Source of the DNA: a virus
Length of the DNA: 49,792 bases
IMG/VR virus record: IMGVR_UViG_3300010391_000155
Coordinates: 1 to 49,792 of that record
Direction: 5' to 3' (one strand)
The notes under the pieces are model-generated. The model ran no database searches. It was not told the DNA's origin and worked only from the letters and a program-made list of their open reading frames with translations. Positions 30,250 through 38,810 of this stretch are shown one piece after another (position 1 is the first letter of the stretch; each line of letters opens with the position of its first letter). Both the position numbers and the translations under genes were made by a program.

Positions 30250-31041
30250 ATGCTAGTTATAAACACGGAAACCGATGAACTTCAACTCCGCTTTGAAAGT
30301 CTCCCGCCGCTGCCGGAGCTAGTGGAAGGTGAACCGCTCGACCACTGGACGGATAAACAGAGAAGCATACGCCAGCACATCGCGGAGCGCGGGATAGATG
30401 ACTTCCTGACCTGGCCTGAGATTGTCACGACGATGTTTGTCGGCGATGCGCCATACATACCGCTGGAGATGGCGACGCTACACGCCGATGGTTGGGGACG
30501 CTGGGGAAGTGCAATGGAGGAGGACGACTTGGGCGGGCCGCTATGCCTGCCCGATCACAATTGGACTTCTGGATCGATGGTGCACCAGGCCTACCATCTG
30601 CATCAGTGGGAGAAGGCCACCGGGATACGGGTAGACTCTCTCTCGACCATCGTGGAAATTGGTGGGGGTTATGGCGCGATGTGTAAGCTCATTCGGCGCT
30701 TAGGATTCACTGGACGCTACATCATTTACGATTTGCCGGAGTTGTCATTTATTCAGGAGTGGTATTTGGGAAAGTTGGGAGTTGACGTTGAACTATGTAG
30801 TGCGCCTTCGTTGGCGCCACTAGACTGTGATTTACTTATCGCGCTCTGGTCACTCTCCGAGATGACGGACGAGCAACAGATAAGCTATCTAGATAGTTTA
30901 TCTGCGAAGTATGTTTTGGTGGCCGCGCTGGATGCGCCCTGGCAGGGTCAAAATAACAACTACTATATTTATAATGTAAAGTCGAACTATGAAAAGAGAC
31001 CCATTCTGCACCTGCCTGGAAACTTCTACCTGCTAGGCTGA
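30250..31041 (+). CDS. putative sugar O-methyltransferase
   Basis: 263 residues. SAM motif TIVEIGGGYGAMCKLIRR, acidic YIIYDLPELSFIQEWYL, then LLIALWSLSEMTD. This is the layout of sugar O-methyltransferases of the putative_sugar_mtase type. It lies in the sugar island and is followed after one base by the original start of the three-domain glycosyltransferase. The binding site is not clear. Confidence 0.75.
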   Translation: MLVINTETDELQLRFESLPPLPELVEGEPLDHWTDKQRSIRQHIAERGIDDFLTWPEIVTTMFVGDAPYIPLEMATLHADGWGRWGSAMEEDDLGGPLCLPDHNWTSGSMVHQAYHLHQWEKATGIRVDSLSTIVEIGGGYGAMCKLIRRLGFTGRYIIYDLPELSFIQEWYLGKLGVDVELCSAPSLAPLDCDLLIALWSLSEMTDEQQISYLDSLSAKYVLVAALDAPWQGQNNNYYIYNVKSNYEKRPILHLPGNFYLLG

Positions 31042-31042
31042 T

Positions 31043-31120
31043 ATGACCAAAGTTCTCATCTGGCCCTTCCCCACGCAGCAGCCCGCCAATCACGGCATTG
31101 GTAGGATAGTTCACGCGCAG
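31043..31120 (+). pseudogene. orphaned first 26 codons of the glycosyltransferase gene
   Basis: ATG 31043 begins MTKVLIWPFPTQQPANHG and ends at ...HAQ (31118-31120), exactly abutting the stop codon of the leftward HNH gene. 25 of the 26 residues equal the start of the intact gene at 31867, while 18 of 26 codons differ. The frame continues open through the antisense of the HNH gene to a TGA at 31868-31870 that overlaps the intact start as ATGA. Confidence 0.85.
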
Positions 31121-31807
31121 TTATCGCGGGTAGAGTTTCAAGTGTTCTCGAAACTCTTCGTCGGTTTTATTATGCTTTCGAGAGTTGCAGCTAGGACAAG
31201 CAGGGACTATATTAGACACCGTATAACCACCACCGCGCGAGGCCGGTATCTTGTGCTCCCTATGAAACAACTTAATATCCGAGCGTCCACAATACGCGCA
31301 AGAATGATTATACTCATTCAAGATAGATTGCCACTGAGACTCGGTCAAGTCGGAAACAAGCCCGCGTTTTCTGTTGCGATAAATACGGCGGAGATTATTG
31401 ACTTTGCCTCGATTGGCCTTTCGATAGTCTTTCTGATAGCTCTTAATATTTTGGCTATTCTTGCTGTAATTCTTTCTGGTCGAGCGGAGAATAGAAGCTT
31501 TGCCATTCTCGGATTGATAATACTTCTTTCTATTCTCTTTAGATCTATTGTGGTTTTCCCAGTATCGAGCATTCATTTCAGTTCTGTGCTTTTCCCTGAA
31601 ATCATCCGTATTTCTTCTGAGATGGTCATAGCACTTTCGGCAAAGTCCATTAGCATAATGAACCTTGTACTGTTTACACTCTGTACAATTTATGTATGTC
31701 AGAGGAGTATACTTAACCTTTCGATAGCAGGATTGGCAATAGCCATATCCTTTATTTGGCTTTTGTTCTCTACATCTCTTGCAGGTTATTACTCTAGCTT
31801 TTCCCAT
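31121..31807 (-). CDS. HNH homing endonuclease (inserted)
   Basis: 228 residues, GC clearly lower than flanking genes. Two N-terminal zinc ribbons (CKRCREQK/CQSCYRK and CTECKQYK/CRKCYDH), a long basic Asn/Arg-rich linker, and a C-terminal HNH: HSCAYCGRSDI, HREHKIPASRGGGYTVSNIVPACPSCNSRK. It inserted immediately after codon 26 of the glycosyltransferase gene; a second, recoded copy of those codons follows it. It has its own promoter (31835-31863). It probably cuts the uninterrupted gene of related phages and spreads by repair. Confidence 0.9.
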   Translation of the reverse strand: MGKARVITCKRCREQKPNKGYGYCQSCYRKVKYTPLTYINCTECKQYKVHYANGLCRKCYDHLRRNTDDFREKHRTEMNARYWENHNRSKENRKKYYQSENGKASILRSTRKNYSKNSQNIKSYQKDYRKANRGKVNNLRRIYRNRKRGLVSDLTESQWQSILNEYNHSCAYCGRSDIKLFHREHKIPASRGGGYTVSNIVPACPSCNSRKHNKTDEEFREHLKLYPR

Positions 31808-31834
31808 CGGCGGTATTTCTGCGCGTGTACTACT

Positions 31835-31863
31835 ATTCTACTTCCTGGGGAGCATGGAGTCAA
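31835..31863 (-). promoter_or_regulatory. promoter of the HNH gene
   Basis: Minus strand: TTGACT (31863-31858), 17-bp spacer, TAGAAT (31840-31835). It overlaps the region upstream of the recoded glycosyltransferase start. Confidence 0.7.
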
Positions 31864-31866
31864 CCC

Positions 31867-34725
31867 ATGACTAAGGTTTTGATATGGCCGTTTCCAACGG
31901 AACAACCTGCTAATCATGGGATAGGTAGAATTGTTCATGCCCAGTACCGTTATTTATATGACTATGGCATAGAACTCACGCAAGACCCCACCCAGGCGGA
32001 TATTATTGCGTGTCATACGCAGCAGAAGGACTATCCACGAGTTGATTGTCTGCATACCCACGGGCTGTATTGGACGGGCGATGTAGGCAGCGGCGTATAT
32101 CACAAATGGCATGAGGACGCCAACGCAGGAATTATCAGCGCGGCCCGCCGGGCCAGGGCCATCACTGTACCGTCCGAGTGGATTGCAGAATGCTTCAAGC
32201 GTGACATGCGGGTCACGCCTACGATTATCGGGCACGGCATTGATGCAGTGGAGTGGACACCGGGAACCAATGGCAGTTACATTCTGTGGAACAAGAATAG
32301 ACCGGACGATGTGTGCAATCCGCGTTATGCTTATGATTTAGCAGTGCACGGGGATAAGGTCGTTTCCACCTTTGCGCCAGAGGGCGCATCGCTTCCCGGC
32401 AGCCTGACCGTCACGGGCAATTTGCCTCATGCCAAGATGAAGGAGCTCATTCGCAATGCGGACATATATCTCGCCACGACTAAGGAGACTTTCGGTATCG
32501 GCACGCTTGAAGCTCTTGCATGTGGTGTTCCCATCTTGGGTTTTAGACAGGGCGGAACAGCAGATATTGTCCGACATGAGCAGGATGGATATCTTGTTGA
32601 GCCGGGCGATATTGACGGTTTACTATTGGGTTTGGCGTTTATTAGGAAGCATAGACGGGGACTAAGCGCCAATGCCCGCGCCCGCGCAAAGGAATTTACT
32701 TGGTCGCGTGTGATGGAGCAATATGCACGACTCTATACTGAGCTGGCCAGTACGCCGGAGCCTACCGGGGTGAGTGTGATTGTCCCTTGCTACAACTATG
32801 GGCGCTACCTGGCAGCGTGTATCGAAAGCCTACTCAATCAATCCTATCGGCCTGAACAAATCATCGTTGTCGATGATGGGTCAACGGATGACAGCGCCAA
32901 CATAGCGGCGCGTTACAAGTTTCAAGGCGTCCAATACGTTCACCAGACTAATCAAGGTGTAGCTGCGGCGCGCAATCACGGGCTGTCGCTTGCCACCAAT
33001 CCATTTATCATTTGCCTAGATGCAGATGACCAGTTAGCGCCGCGCTACGTGGAAGTATGCCGAGCTGAGATGATGCGCGATAGAGCACTTGGCATCGTTT
33101 ATACCGGCCTGGAAGTCTTCACCGATATCGGCGTTCGCCAGCGCACTGGCTGGCCGCCAGATTTCAACTGGGAAGGCCAGACGACAGTTCATACGCCGCC
33201 TTCCAATTGTGTTCCATCAGCAGCCATGTTTAGGCGCAGCATGTGGGAGCGCGCTGGCGGCTACAAGCAGGAGTATGCGCCAGGCGAAGATACAGAGTTT
33301 TGGACGCGCGGGTTGAGTGTCGGCTTTACGGCAAAACGCGTCACTGATATGCCCTGGTTCTGGTACCGAAGCCATCCCGACAGCGCTGGCCGGACGCGCA
33401 AGTACAGGCCGATTGACGATTGGCTACCGTGGATGCGCGATAGAAATTATCCGATGGCCGCGCCCGCCAGTGTTACGCCAAAGGTACGCAGCTATAGTAC
33501 GCCTAAGGTTAGCGTGATTATTCCCGTTGGCCCAGGGCACGCGCAGTATTTACCGCAGGCGCTAGACTCTCTAATCGGCCAGACGATGCGGGAGTGGGAG
33601 TGTATTGTAGTAAACGATAACCAAGACCTAATAGAAGTGGTGGGTCCGTATCCTTTCATAAAACTTTTCCGTACCTCCAAGATGGGTCATATTCATGGGG
33701 CAGGATTTGCGCGCAATATTGGACTACGGGTAGCCACTGCTCCACTGGTTCTCTTCCTTGACGCTGACGATATGCTTGACCCGCAGGCATTAGCTAAGCT
33801 CTGCCGAAACTACTCGGCGCGCGAGGGACGTTACCTCTATGGCGATTGGGTGGAGATCACGCAGGGGAGAAGCACTCCACAGCGCAGCCCGGAGTACAAT
33901 CCTGACGCCTGGTTGAATTTTGGAGACATGAGCGGCAAGCATATCATCAGCGTGCTCATGGCGACCGAGGATGCGCGTAAGGTAGGTGGCTTCGACGAGA
34001 AACTACCGGCTTGGGAGGATTGGGACTTCTTCACCAAGTGCGCCATTGCCGGAATACATGGCGCACGTATCGCGGAGACAACGCTGATTGTGCGCCACGA
34101 TCTTGGAATACGTACCAAGCACGCATTCGCAAATCAGGATAAAATACTCTCAGAGTTAGCGGAGCGATACACGAAAGGGAAGTTGACTATGGCTCCTTGT
34201 TGTGGTGGAAATGGAGAAAGTTTATTGGCGGCGCGGTTGGCCTGGGAGGGTACGCCGCCGGATACTGGCGGCCTCACGCTAAATATCACGACCCGCAGCG
34301 GGAATGGAGGGTACAAAAACATGGCTTTGCAACAGGGCGCGCCGACCGATGGCGTACAACCGACGCGGATGGAGTTTATCGGAGAGCGGCAGGGCGGCGT
34401 GGACTACCGGGGCGTGGCCGATGACCGCCGGTACCATGCTGGAAATAATGCGCTGGAACGCTGGCACAACGTACACCCGCATGATGTGGATAAGTTGCTT
34501 TCGAGTGGCGACTTCCGAATTGTAGCAGTGGCTGTTGTGCAAAACTTCGAGCCACCCCCAAAAGCCATCGTCCCCGAAATCTCGCAAGCGGAGCGTTCTG
34601 AGGTGGAGGAAGAAGTCGAGGAGTTACCTGCCATCGAGACGGGTGCCGGCCGAGTGGCGCGTAAGCGGGTGAAGCGCAAGGAAACAGACAGCGTTCTCAG
34701 AGACTTGCCGCCGCTTGATAAGTAA
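31867..34725 (+). CDS. three-domain glycosyltransferase (GT4 + GT2 + GT2)
   Basis: 952 residues from ATG 31867; a longer upstream frame is not supported. Residues 1-310: GT-B fold, family-4 type (HTHGLYWTGD, VPSEWIAECF, TKETFGIGTLEALACGVPILGF, with the E-x7-E motif). 318-540: GT-A family 2 (VSVIVPCYNYGRYL, VVDDGSTDD, LDADDQL). About 565-780: second family 2 domain (VSVIIPVGPGHAQYL, FLDADDMLD, AWEDWDFF). About 800-952: Gly-rich then acidic/basic tail of unknown role (CCGGNGESLL, EEEVEELP). Likely assembles a glycan by sequential transfers. The first about 40 codons have lower GC and other codon choice than the rest, the recoded patch behind the HNH gene. Confidence 0.9.
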   Translation: MTKVLIWPFPTEQPANHGIGRIVHAQYRYLYDYGIELTQDPTQADIIACHTQQKDYPRVDCLHTHGLYWTGDVGSGVYHKWHEDANAGIISAARRARAITVPSEWIAECFKRDMRVTPTIIGHGIDAVEWTPGTNGSYILWNKNRPDDVCNPRYAYDLAVHGDKVVSTFAPEGASLPGSLTVTGNLPHAKMKELIRNADIYLATTKETFGIGTLEALACGVPILGFRQGGTADIVRHEQDGYLVEPGDIDGLLLGLAFIRKHRRGLSANARARAKEFTWSRVMEQYARLYTELASTPEPTGVSVIVPCYNYGRYLAACIESLLNQSYRPEQIIVVDDGSTDDSANIAARYKFQGVQYVHQTNQGVAAARNHGLSLATNPFIICLDADDQLAPRYVEVCRAEMMRDRALGIVYTGLEVFTDIGVRQRTGWPPDFNWEGQTTVHTPPSNCVPSAAMFRRSMWERAGGYKQEYAPGEDTEFWTRGLSVGFTAKRVTDMPWFWYRSHPDSAGRTRKYRPIDDWLPWMRDRNYPMAAPASVTPKVRSYSTPKVSVIIPVGPGHAQYLPQALDSLIGQTMREWECIVVNDNQDLIEVVGPYPFIKLFRTSKMGHIHGAGFARNIGLRVATAPLVLFLDADDMLDPQALAKLCRNYSAREGRYLYGDWVEITQGRSTPQRSPEYNPDAWLNFGDMSGKHIISVLMATEDARKVGGFDEKLPAWEDWDFFTKCAIAGIHGARIAETTLIVRHDLGIRTKHAFANQDKILSELAERYTKGKLTMAPCCGGNGESLLAARLAWEGTPPDTGGLTLNITTRSGNGGYKNMALQQGAPTDGVQPTRMEFIGERQGGVDYRGVADDRRYHAGNNALERWHNVHPHDVDKLLSSGDFRIVAVAVVQNFEPPPKAIVPEISQAERSEVEEEVEELPAIETGAGRVARKRVKRKETDSVLRDLPPLDK

Positions 34726-35042
34726 TGACGGCGCTGTGGTTCTTTGTGGCAGTCTTGGCGACCTATCGTGTGGCGCGTATGCTGGCATTGGAAGAAGGAC
34801 CTGGGCTTCCAATAGGGGATAAACTCAAGCGACGTAAGGGAATTCTTAAGCGTGTTAGAGAGAAGATTGACCTGGAGCAAGAGACGTGGGTAGGGCGTGG
34901 GGTGAACTGTGTATTGTGTTTATCCTTTTGGTTAGCCTGGGGAATGGCGCTGCTCTTGTTGCCCTCGTCCTGGCCGGAGTACATTCTGACTGCGCTCGGC
35001 ATCGCGGGCGGAGTAGTCATTGTGCATAAGGTGATAGGTTGA
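34725..35042 (+). CDS. DUF1360-type membrane protein
   Basis: 105 residues; its ATG overlaps the preceding stop. TYRVARMLALEEGP at the N-terminus, VNCVLCLSFWLAWGMALLLL in the middle and LTALGIAGGVVIVHKV at the end: the pattern of DUF1360 (C-x2-C-x-S-F-W). Two or three membrane helices. Common in phage head modules; function unknown. Confidence 0.75.
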   Translation: MTALWFFVAVLATYRVARMLALEEGPGLPIGDKLKRRKGILKRVREKIDLEQETWVGRGVNCVLCLSFWLAWGMALLLLPSSWPEYILTALGIAGGVVIVHKVIG

Positions 35043-36346
35043 CTTCACTTTTGCCTTTAGATGACTTCCGCCGTATTCACGGGATACCTCCATTCCACTT
35101 TTGGGGGCTTCTGTCTACAACCCTCAATCCGCGCGGTAGCCCGTGCGATGATATTGTTCGGAGATATTCATGGCAAGCCTCGAACGCCATTGGCCGGAGC
35201 GAGATCGAGGAAGCTATCGAAACTGCGGAGAAGAGATTGCGCGACTACCTCGGCTATTCGATTGCGCCAGAGTACCGCGAAGAGACGGTACCGTGGCCGC
35301 GTTACTATGACCACAGTCGAACACGACTGGCAAACTGGGATGCGCACGGAGAGTTTATCGGCGCACGTCTGCCTTGGCCGAGTGGCTATGTTCAGGCAGT
35401 GGGAGTAGAGTCTAGAACTCTGATTGGCGCGGCCTCACTCGCCAACGGCAAACTCGTGATTACCGATGCCGATAGCGATGGTTTATCGGATACCTTCACG
35501 ATTACCATTGCAACGTCTCAGACCGATGCAGATAAAATAGCCGTCTACTTCGGCAGCGCAGACCGGCTGGATGGGGAAGCAGTGGGTGAGCGCTATCGGA
35601 TACGACCCGTAAAGGTAACTATCACCGGTGGCAATGCGATTGTTGTGGGTCGCTACTGGCTACTCGTGCGCCCTATCCTGTATGAGGGTGTAGCCACCCA
35701 ACCGATCGACCCAGCAACTGCCACAAACTTTGCGTCATCGCTCGACGTGTATACGCGCACGACTGACCCAGACGGTCAAACGGTAGACAACGCGCAAGCG
35801 ACTCTCATCTGGGAAACCGAACCGTGTCACGGCTGGTTTTGTTGTTGCGATGGGTGCGCTGGCAGCATTAGTTACGTGCCGGTAGACTCATCTTTTGACC
35901 CAGCGGCGCAGGGGTTAGCGATTGCGCGTGCAGGCATACGCAATAGCCGTATGGGGGAACTGAACATTGGCGGGGCAGTGTTGAACACAACGACCAGTAT
36001 TTGGTCTGCGGTAAGTTGGGCAGCCGGTCGTGAGCCTGACCGGGTACAAGTGCGTTACCTGGCAGGCTATCCGCTGGAGGGTGGCAATGTTGCCACTCGC
36101 TATCAGAACATTGTCGCCCGTCTGGCTGCCGCAGAAATGACGCATCGTATCTGCGCCTGCGATGTCGCTAACCGCTCGATTAGCTACTGGAGTTTTGATG
36201 CAGCGCGCACGGCGGGAAATAATGATGAGAGGTTCGCCATTAGTTCACAAGACCTTGACAATCCCCTCGGGACTCGACGCGGCCACATCTTAGCTTGGAA
36301 GGAAATACGTAATCTGCGGATAGCGCCAGGAGTGATTGATCACTAA
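35039..36346 (+). CDS. head-tail connector-like protein
   Basis: 435 residues; TTG start 35039 overlapping the previous stop (TTGA) with AAGGTGA upstream. IEEAIETAEKRLRDYLGYSIAPEYREETVPW near the N-terminus and the helical C-terminus (NIVARLAAAEMTHRICACD) resemble the adaptor proteins that extend the portal. The long middle is beta-rich with a Cys cluster (CHGWFCCCDGCAG), possibly a metal site. Placed just before the tail genes. Moderate certainty. Confidence 0.6.
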   Translation: MTSLLPLDDFRRIHGIPPFHFWGLLSTTLNPRGSPCDDIVRRYSWQASNAIGRSEIEEAIETAEKRLRDYLGYSIAPEYREETVPWPRYYDHSRTRLANWDAHGEFIGARLPWPSGYVQAVGVESRTLIGAASLANGKLVITDADSDGLSDTFTITIATSQTDADKIAVYFGSADRLDGEAVGERYRIRPVKVTITGGNAIVVGRYWLLVRPILYEGVATQPIDPATATNFASSLDVYTRTTDPDGQTVDNAQATLIWETEPCHGWFCCCDGCAGSISYVPVDSSFDPAAQGLAIARAGIRNSRMGELNIGGAVLNTTTSIWSAVSWAAGREPDRVQVRYLAGYPLEGGNVATRYQNIVARLAAAEMTHRICACDVANRSISYWSFDAARTAGNNDERFAISSQDLDNPLGTRRGHILAWKEIRNLRIAPGVIDH

Positions 36347-36360
36347 ACGGAGGAAACACT

Positions 36361-36621
36361 ATGCCCGACAAGGTCAAGATTGAAGAGCTTGAAAAAGGTC
36401 GAGAGATATTATCTCTTTTGAGAAGTCTACCCAAGACGCTGCTGGATAAAATATCAGTCGGGATAAACGAAGACGATTCGTTTAGTATCGGCTATGATCT
36501 TGGGGATGGGTCTTTTTCCTACTCGCCCCACGATCCCGAGGCGCTTGCAATTACTCAACGCCTGAATGAATTGATACATGCAGAGCCGGAACTGATTACA
36601 GCTATCCGAGGCTATCTATAA
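36361..36621 (+). CDS. small acidic protein, unknown function
   Basis: 86 residues, GGAGG upstream of ATG 36361. Helical ends (ELEKGREILSLLRSLP, ITQRLNELIHAEPEL) around a short strand region (SFSIGYDLGDGSFSY). Between connector and tail tube. No family. Confidence 0.6.
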   Translation: MPDKVKIEELEKGREILSLLRSLPKTLLDKISVGINEDDSFSIGYDLGDGSFSYSPHDPEALAITQRLNELIHAEPELITAIRGYL

Positions 36622-36660
36622 GGAGGAAAATTTATATTGAGTGATTGACCGCTTTCCTAA

Positions 36661-36726
36661 TTGAATATTCCACCCTATACGGGCTGTCAGCCAGAGTTGA
36701 AGAACTCGGCAGACGGCTCGTTTTTA
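36661..36726 (+). terminator. terminator-like element upstream of tail gene
   Basis: TTGAATATTCCACCC is followed by a stem with GAGTT-GAAG-AACTC core and outer pairs (36681-36720, two bulges, G-U pairs) and TTTTTA. Same architecture as 24438-24496. The 36622-36751 gap contains only this. Confidence 0.7.
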
Positions 36727-36751
36727 TTTGCGCAATACGAAAGGATGAACC

Positions 36752-38305
36752 ATGCCCAAGCCCACTGCCGATGAAGTCCTGACCCAGCAATCCCGCCGAC
36801 TCTTTTTCCAGGACGGCGGGCCTTTCCCCAACAATCTGCTCAAGTACGCCGGAGTCGAGACTCAATATATGGTTCTCGAAGGCGTCACCCGTCCGATCAG
36901 CGGCGGCATCGAGCCGGTGCGCGTGTACGACCCCAACCGACCAAAGAAGTTCAAATTTGTCGGGCGCAAGGCGACCGCGCCGGACTTCCCCACCGCCACT
37001 CTCCGCATTCTGGAGAAGCGCTCCGTGTTGCCGTTCCAGCTCGGCGACCTGACGTGTCCATTCAACCTGTACCTTCCTAACGGCTTGTGCAAAGACCCCA
37101 GCGACTTCCTCAATGGCTGGGATAGCTTCGTGGAAGTGGTCTCGTTTGCCGAGACTACCGAAGTGGACGAGGGCGACCGCATGGCGTGGGAGGACGACAA
37201 TCAAGGGGAGGACGCGTTGTTTATCACCCTTGAGTCTAAGTATGCCGTCGGTGCAATCGGTATTGGCGCGAAGGCCTCTACCGAAGTTGCGCGCGAAGTG
37301 GTGGACATCGTATACGGCTCCACGCTCCAGTGTGGCGACTGTGGCCCGCAGGACGACGGAACCAAGCGTATCTACGCTGTCACTAAGTCGTCTGGCGCTG
37401 CGGCTCCTGGCCTACCCGCCGAACTCGTCTACACGCTTGACGGTGGGGCGACTTGGACTGAGACGAGCATTACCAGCTTTGGCGCAACAGAAGACCCGCT
37501 GGGCATTGACATGGTGGCCGACAAGCTGGTAATCATCGGCGCGGCGGCTTACTTCTGGGCGACTATCAATAGTAAGACGGGCGTACCCGGAGCATTCACC
37601 AAAGTCACCAGCGGTTTTGTAGCGAACAAAGCGCCGGTCGATTTGTACGTGCTCGGAACGAAAGTCTACTTCTGCGGCAACGGTGGCTACATCTATCGCG
37701 CTGACAATATCACGTCGGGCGTAACAGTCGTTAGTGCAGCCGATGCAACGGCGCAGGATTTCTTCCGCATCGATGGTGACGGCGGGGAAGTGATCGTGGC
37801 CACCGCCGGAAATAGCGACGTGGTGGTGAGCACCAATCGCGGGGTTACTTGGTCCGTCACAGTCACAGAACCCACCGCGATCACGCTCAACCTGACGGCA
37901 CTCGAAGTGAAAACCAACCTGCATTGGTGGGTAGGCTCATCGCAGGGCGCTGGGCTGTACTACACGCTCAACGGCGGCGAGACCTGGACCTATCAACCGT
38001 TTACTGGGGCTGGCACCGGCTTCCTACGCGACATAGTTTTTGCTACGGATGAAGTCGGCTACTTTGTGCATGATGATAATACGCCGACCGGCCGCCTGTG
38101 GGCCACCTGGAATGGCGGCGTGACTTGGGTACGCAATGATGGCGGCAGCAACCGCATTCTGAATTGGCCTACGCTCAACCGGATCAACCGGTTGGCCGTG
38201 CCGAATGCACAGGTACAAACCGACTCCAACAACATCGCGTTGGCTGGACTGTCGGCAGGTGGAACGGATGGCATTCTCTTAGTCGGCCAGGCAAGCGAGT
38301 TCTAA
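36752..38305 (+). CDS. tail tube-type protein with C-terminal Asp-box (BNR) propeller
   Basis: 517 residues. Residues 1-195 are beta-rich and end with CGDCG, fitting a tail tube-like domain in this gene position. Residues 205-517 contain at least four Asp-box motifs of S/T-x-D/N-x-G-x-T-W type (TLDGGATW at 228, STNRGVTW, TLNGGETW, TWNGGVTW), a beta-propeller as in sialidases and Ycf48-like proteins. The propeller could decorate the tail surface and bind glycan. Tail tube by position and size of the first domain; propeller by motif. Confidence 0.75.
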   Translation: MPKPTADEVLTQQSRRLFFQDGGPFPNNLLKYAGVETQYMVLEGVTRPISGGIEPVRVYDPNRPKKFKFVGRKATAPDFPTATLRILEKRSVLPFQLGDLTCPFNLYLPNGLCKDPSDFLNGWDSFVEVVSFAETTEVDEGDRMAWEDDNQGEDALFITLESKYAVGAIGIGAKASTEVAREVVDIVYGSTLQCGDCGPQDDGTKRIYAVTKSSGAAAPGLPAELVYTLDGGATWTETSITSFGATEDPLGIDMVADKLVIIGAAAYFWATINSKTGVPGAFTKVTSGFVANKAPVDLYVLGTKVYFCGNGGYIYRADNITSGVTVVSAADATAQDFFRIDGDGGEVIVATAGNSDVVVSTNRGVTWSVTVTEPTAITLNLTALEVKTNLHWWVGSSQGAGLYYTLNGGETWTYQPFTGAGTGFLRDIVFATDEVGYFVHDDNTPTGRLWATWNGGVTWVRNDGGSNRILNWPTLNRINRLAVPNAQVQTDSNNIALAGLSAGGTDGILLVGQASEF

Positions 38306-38306
38306 C

Positions 38307-38810
38307 ATGAGCACTGAACAGAGTAACGGTCATCACGGCCCGACTACCTTCACCTTTCCCGATAGCGGCGTAACTATTCAGGCGCGCAAGGTGTCGCCGC
38401 TGCTGCTATCGGAAATTCAGAAAACTATTCCTGTTCCTAAGCCGCCACTGCAGGAGGTGGACTATGGCGGCGTCAAGAAGCAAGAGAGCAACCCGAACCA
38501 TCCCGACTATCAGGCGGCGCTGACTGCCTACCGACAGGAGTTCAGCAACCTCATCTTCCGCGCGCTCATCCTGACTGGGGTAGATGTGGAAGTGGACGTG
38601 GAAGCCGTCACGAAACTCCGTGCCGATATGCAACAGTTCAACGTCACGTTGCCACCCGAAGACAAGTTTGTCTACGTGGCGCATATCCTATGCACCAGTG
38701 AGCAAGATGTGACTGCGCTGCGTGATTTGCTCCTGCGCCACAGTCAGCCGACCGAGGGGGCGACCGCCGAAGCGGTCGAACGGTTTCAGCCCGAAGTTTC
38801 GCAAGGTTGA
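38307..38810 (+). CDS. tail assembly chaperone, short form
   Basis: 167 residues, one base after the tail gene. TFTFPDSGVTIQARKVSPLLL at the N-terminus, helical rest. Position directly before the tape measure plus the overlapping second frame identifies it as the G-type chaperone. The -2 slip at 38756-38763 fuses part of the translations to the next frame. Confidence 0.8.
   Translation: MSTEQSNGHHGPTTFTFPDSGVTIQARKVSPLLLSEIQKTIPVPKPPLQEVDYGGVKKQESNPNHPDYQAALTAYRQEFSNLIFRALILTGVDVEVDVEAVTKLRADMQQFNVTLPPEDKFVYVAHILCTSEQDVTALRDLLLRHSQPTEGATAEAVERFQPEVSQG
38756..38763 (+). other. -2 programmed frameshift site
   Basis: GGGGGCGA, which I recall as the slip sequence for the -2 shift in phage Mu tail chaperones. 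The first frame reads GAG GGG GCG ACC; after a -2 slip the next codons are GGG CGA CCG, entering the downstream frame 49 bases before the first frame stops. Confidence 0.8.
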
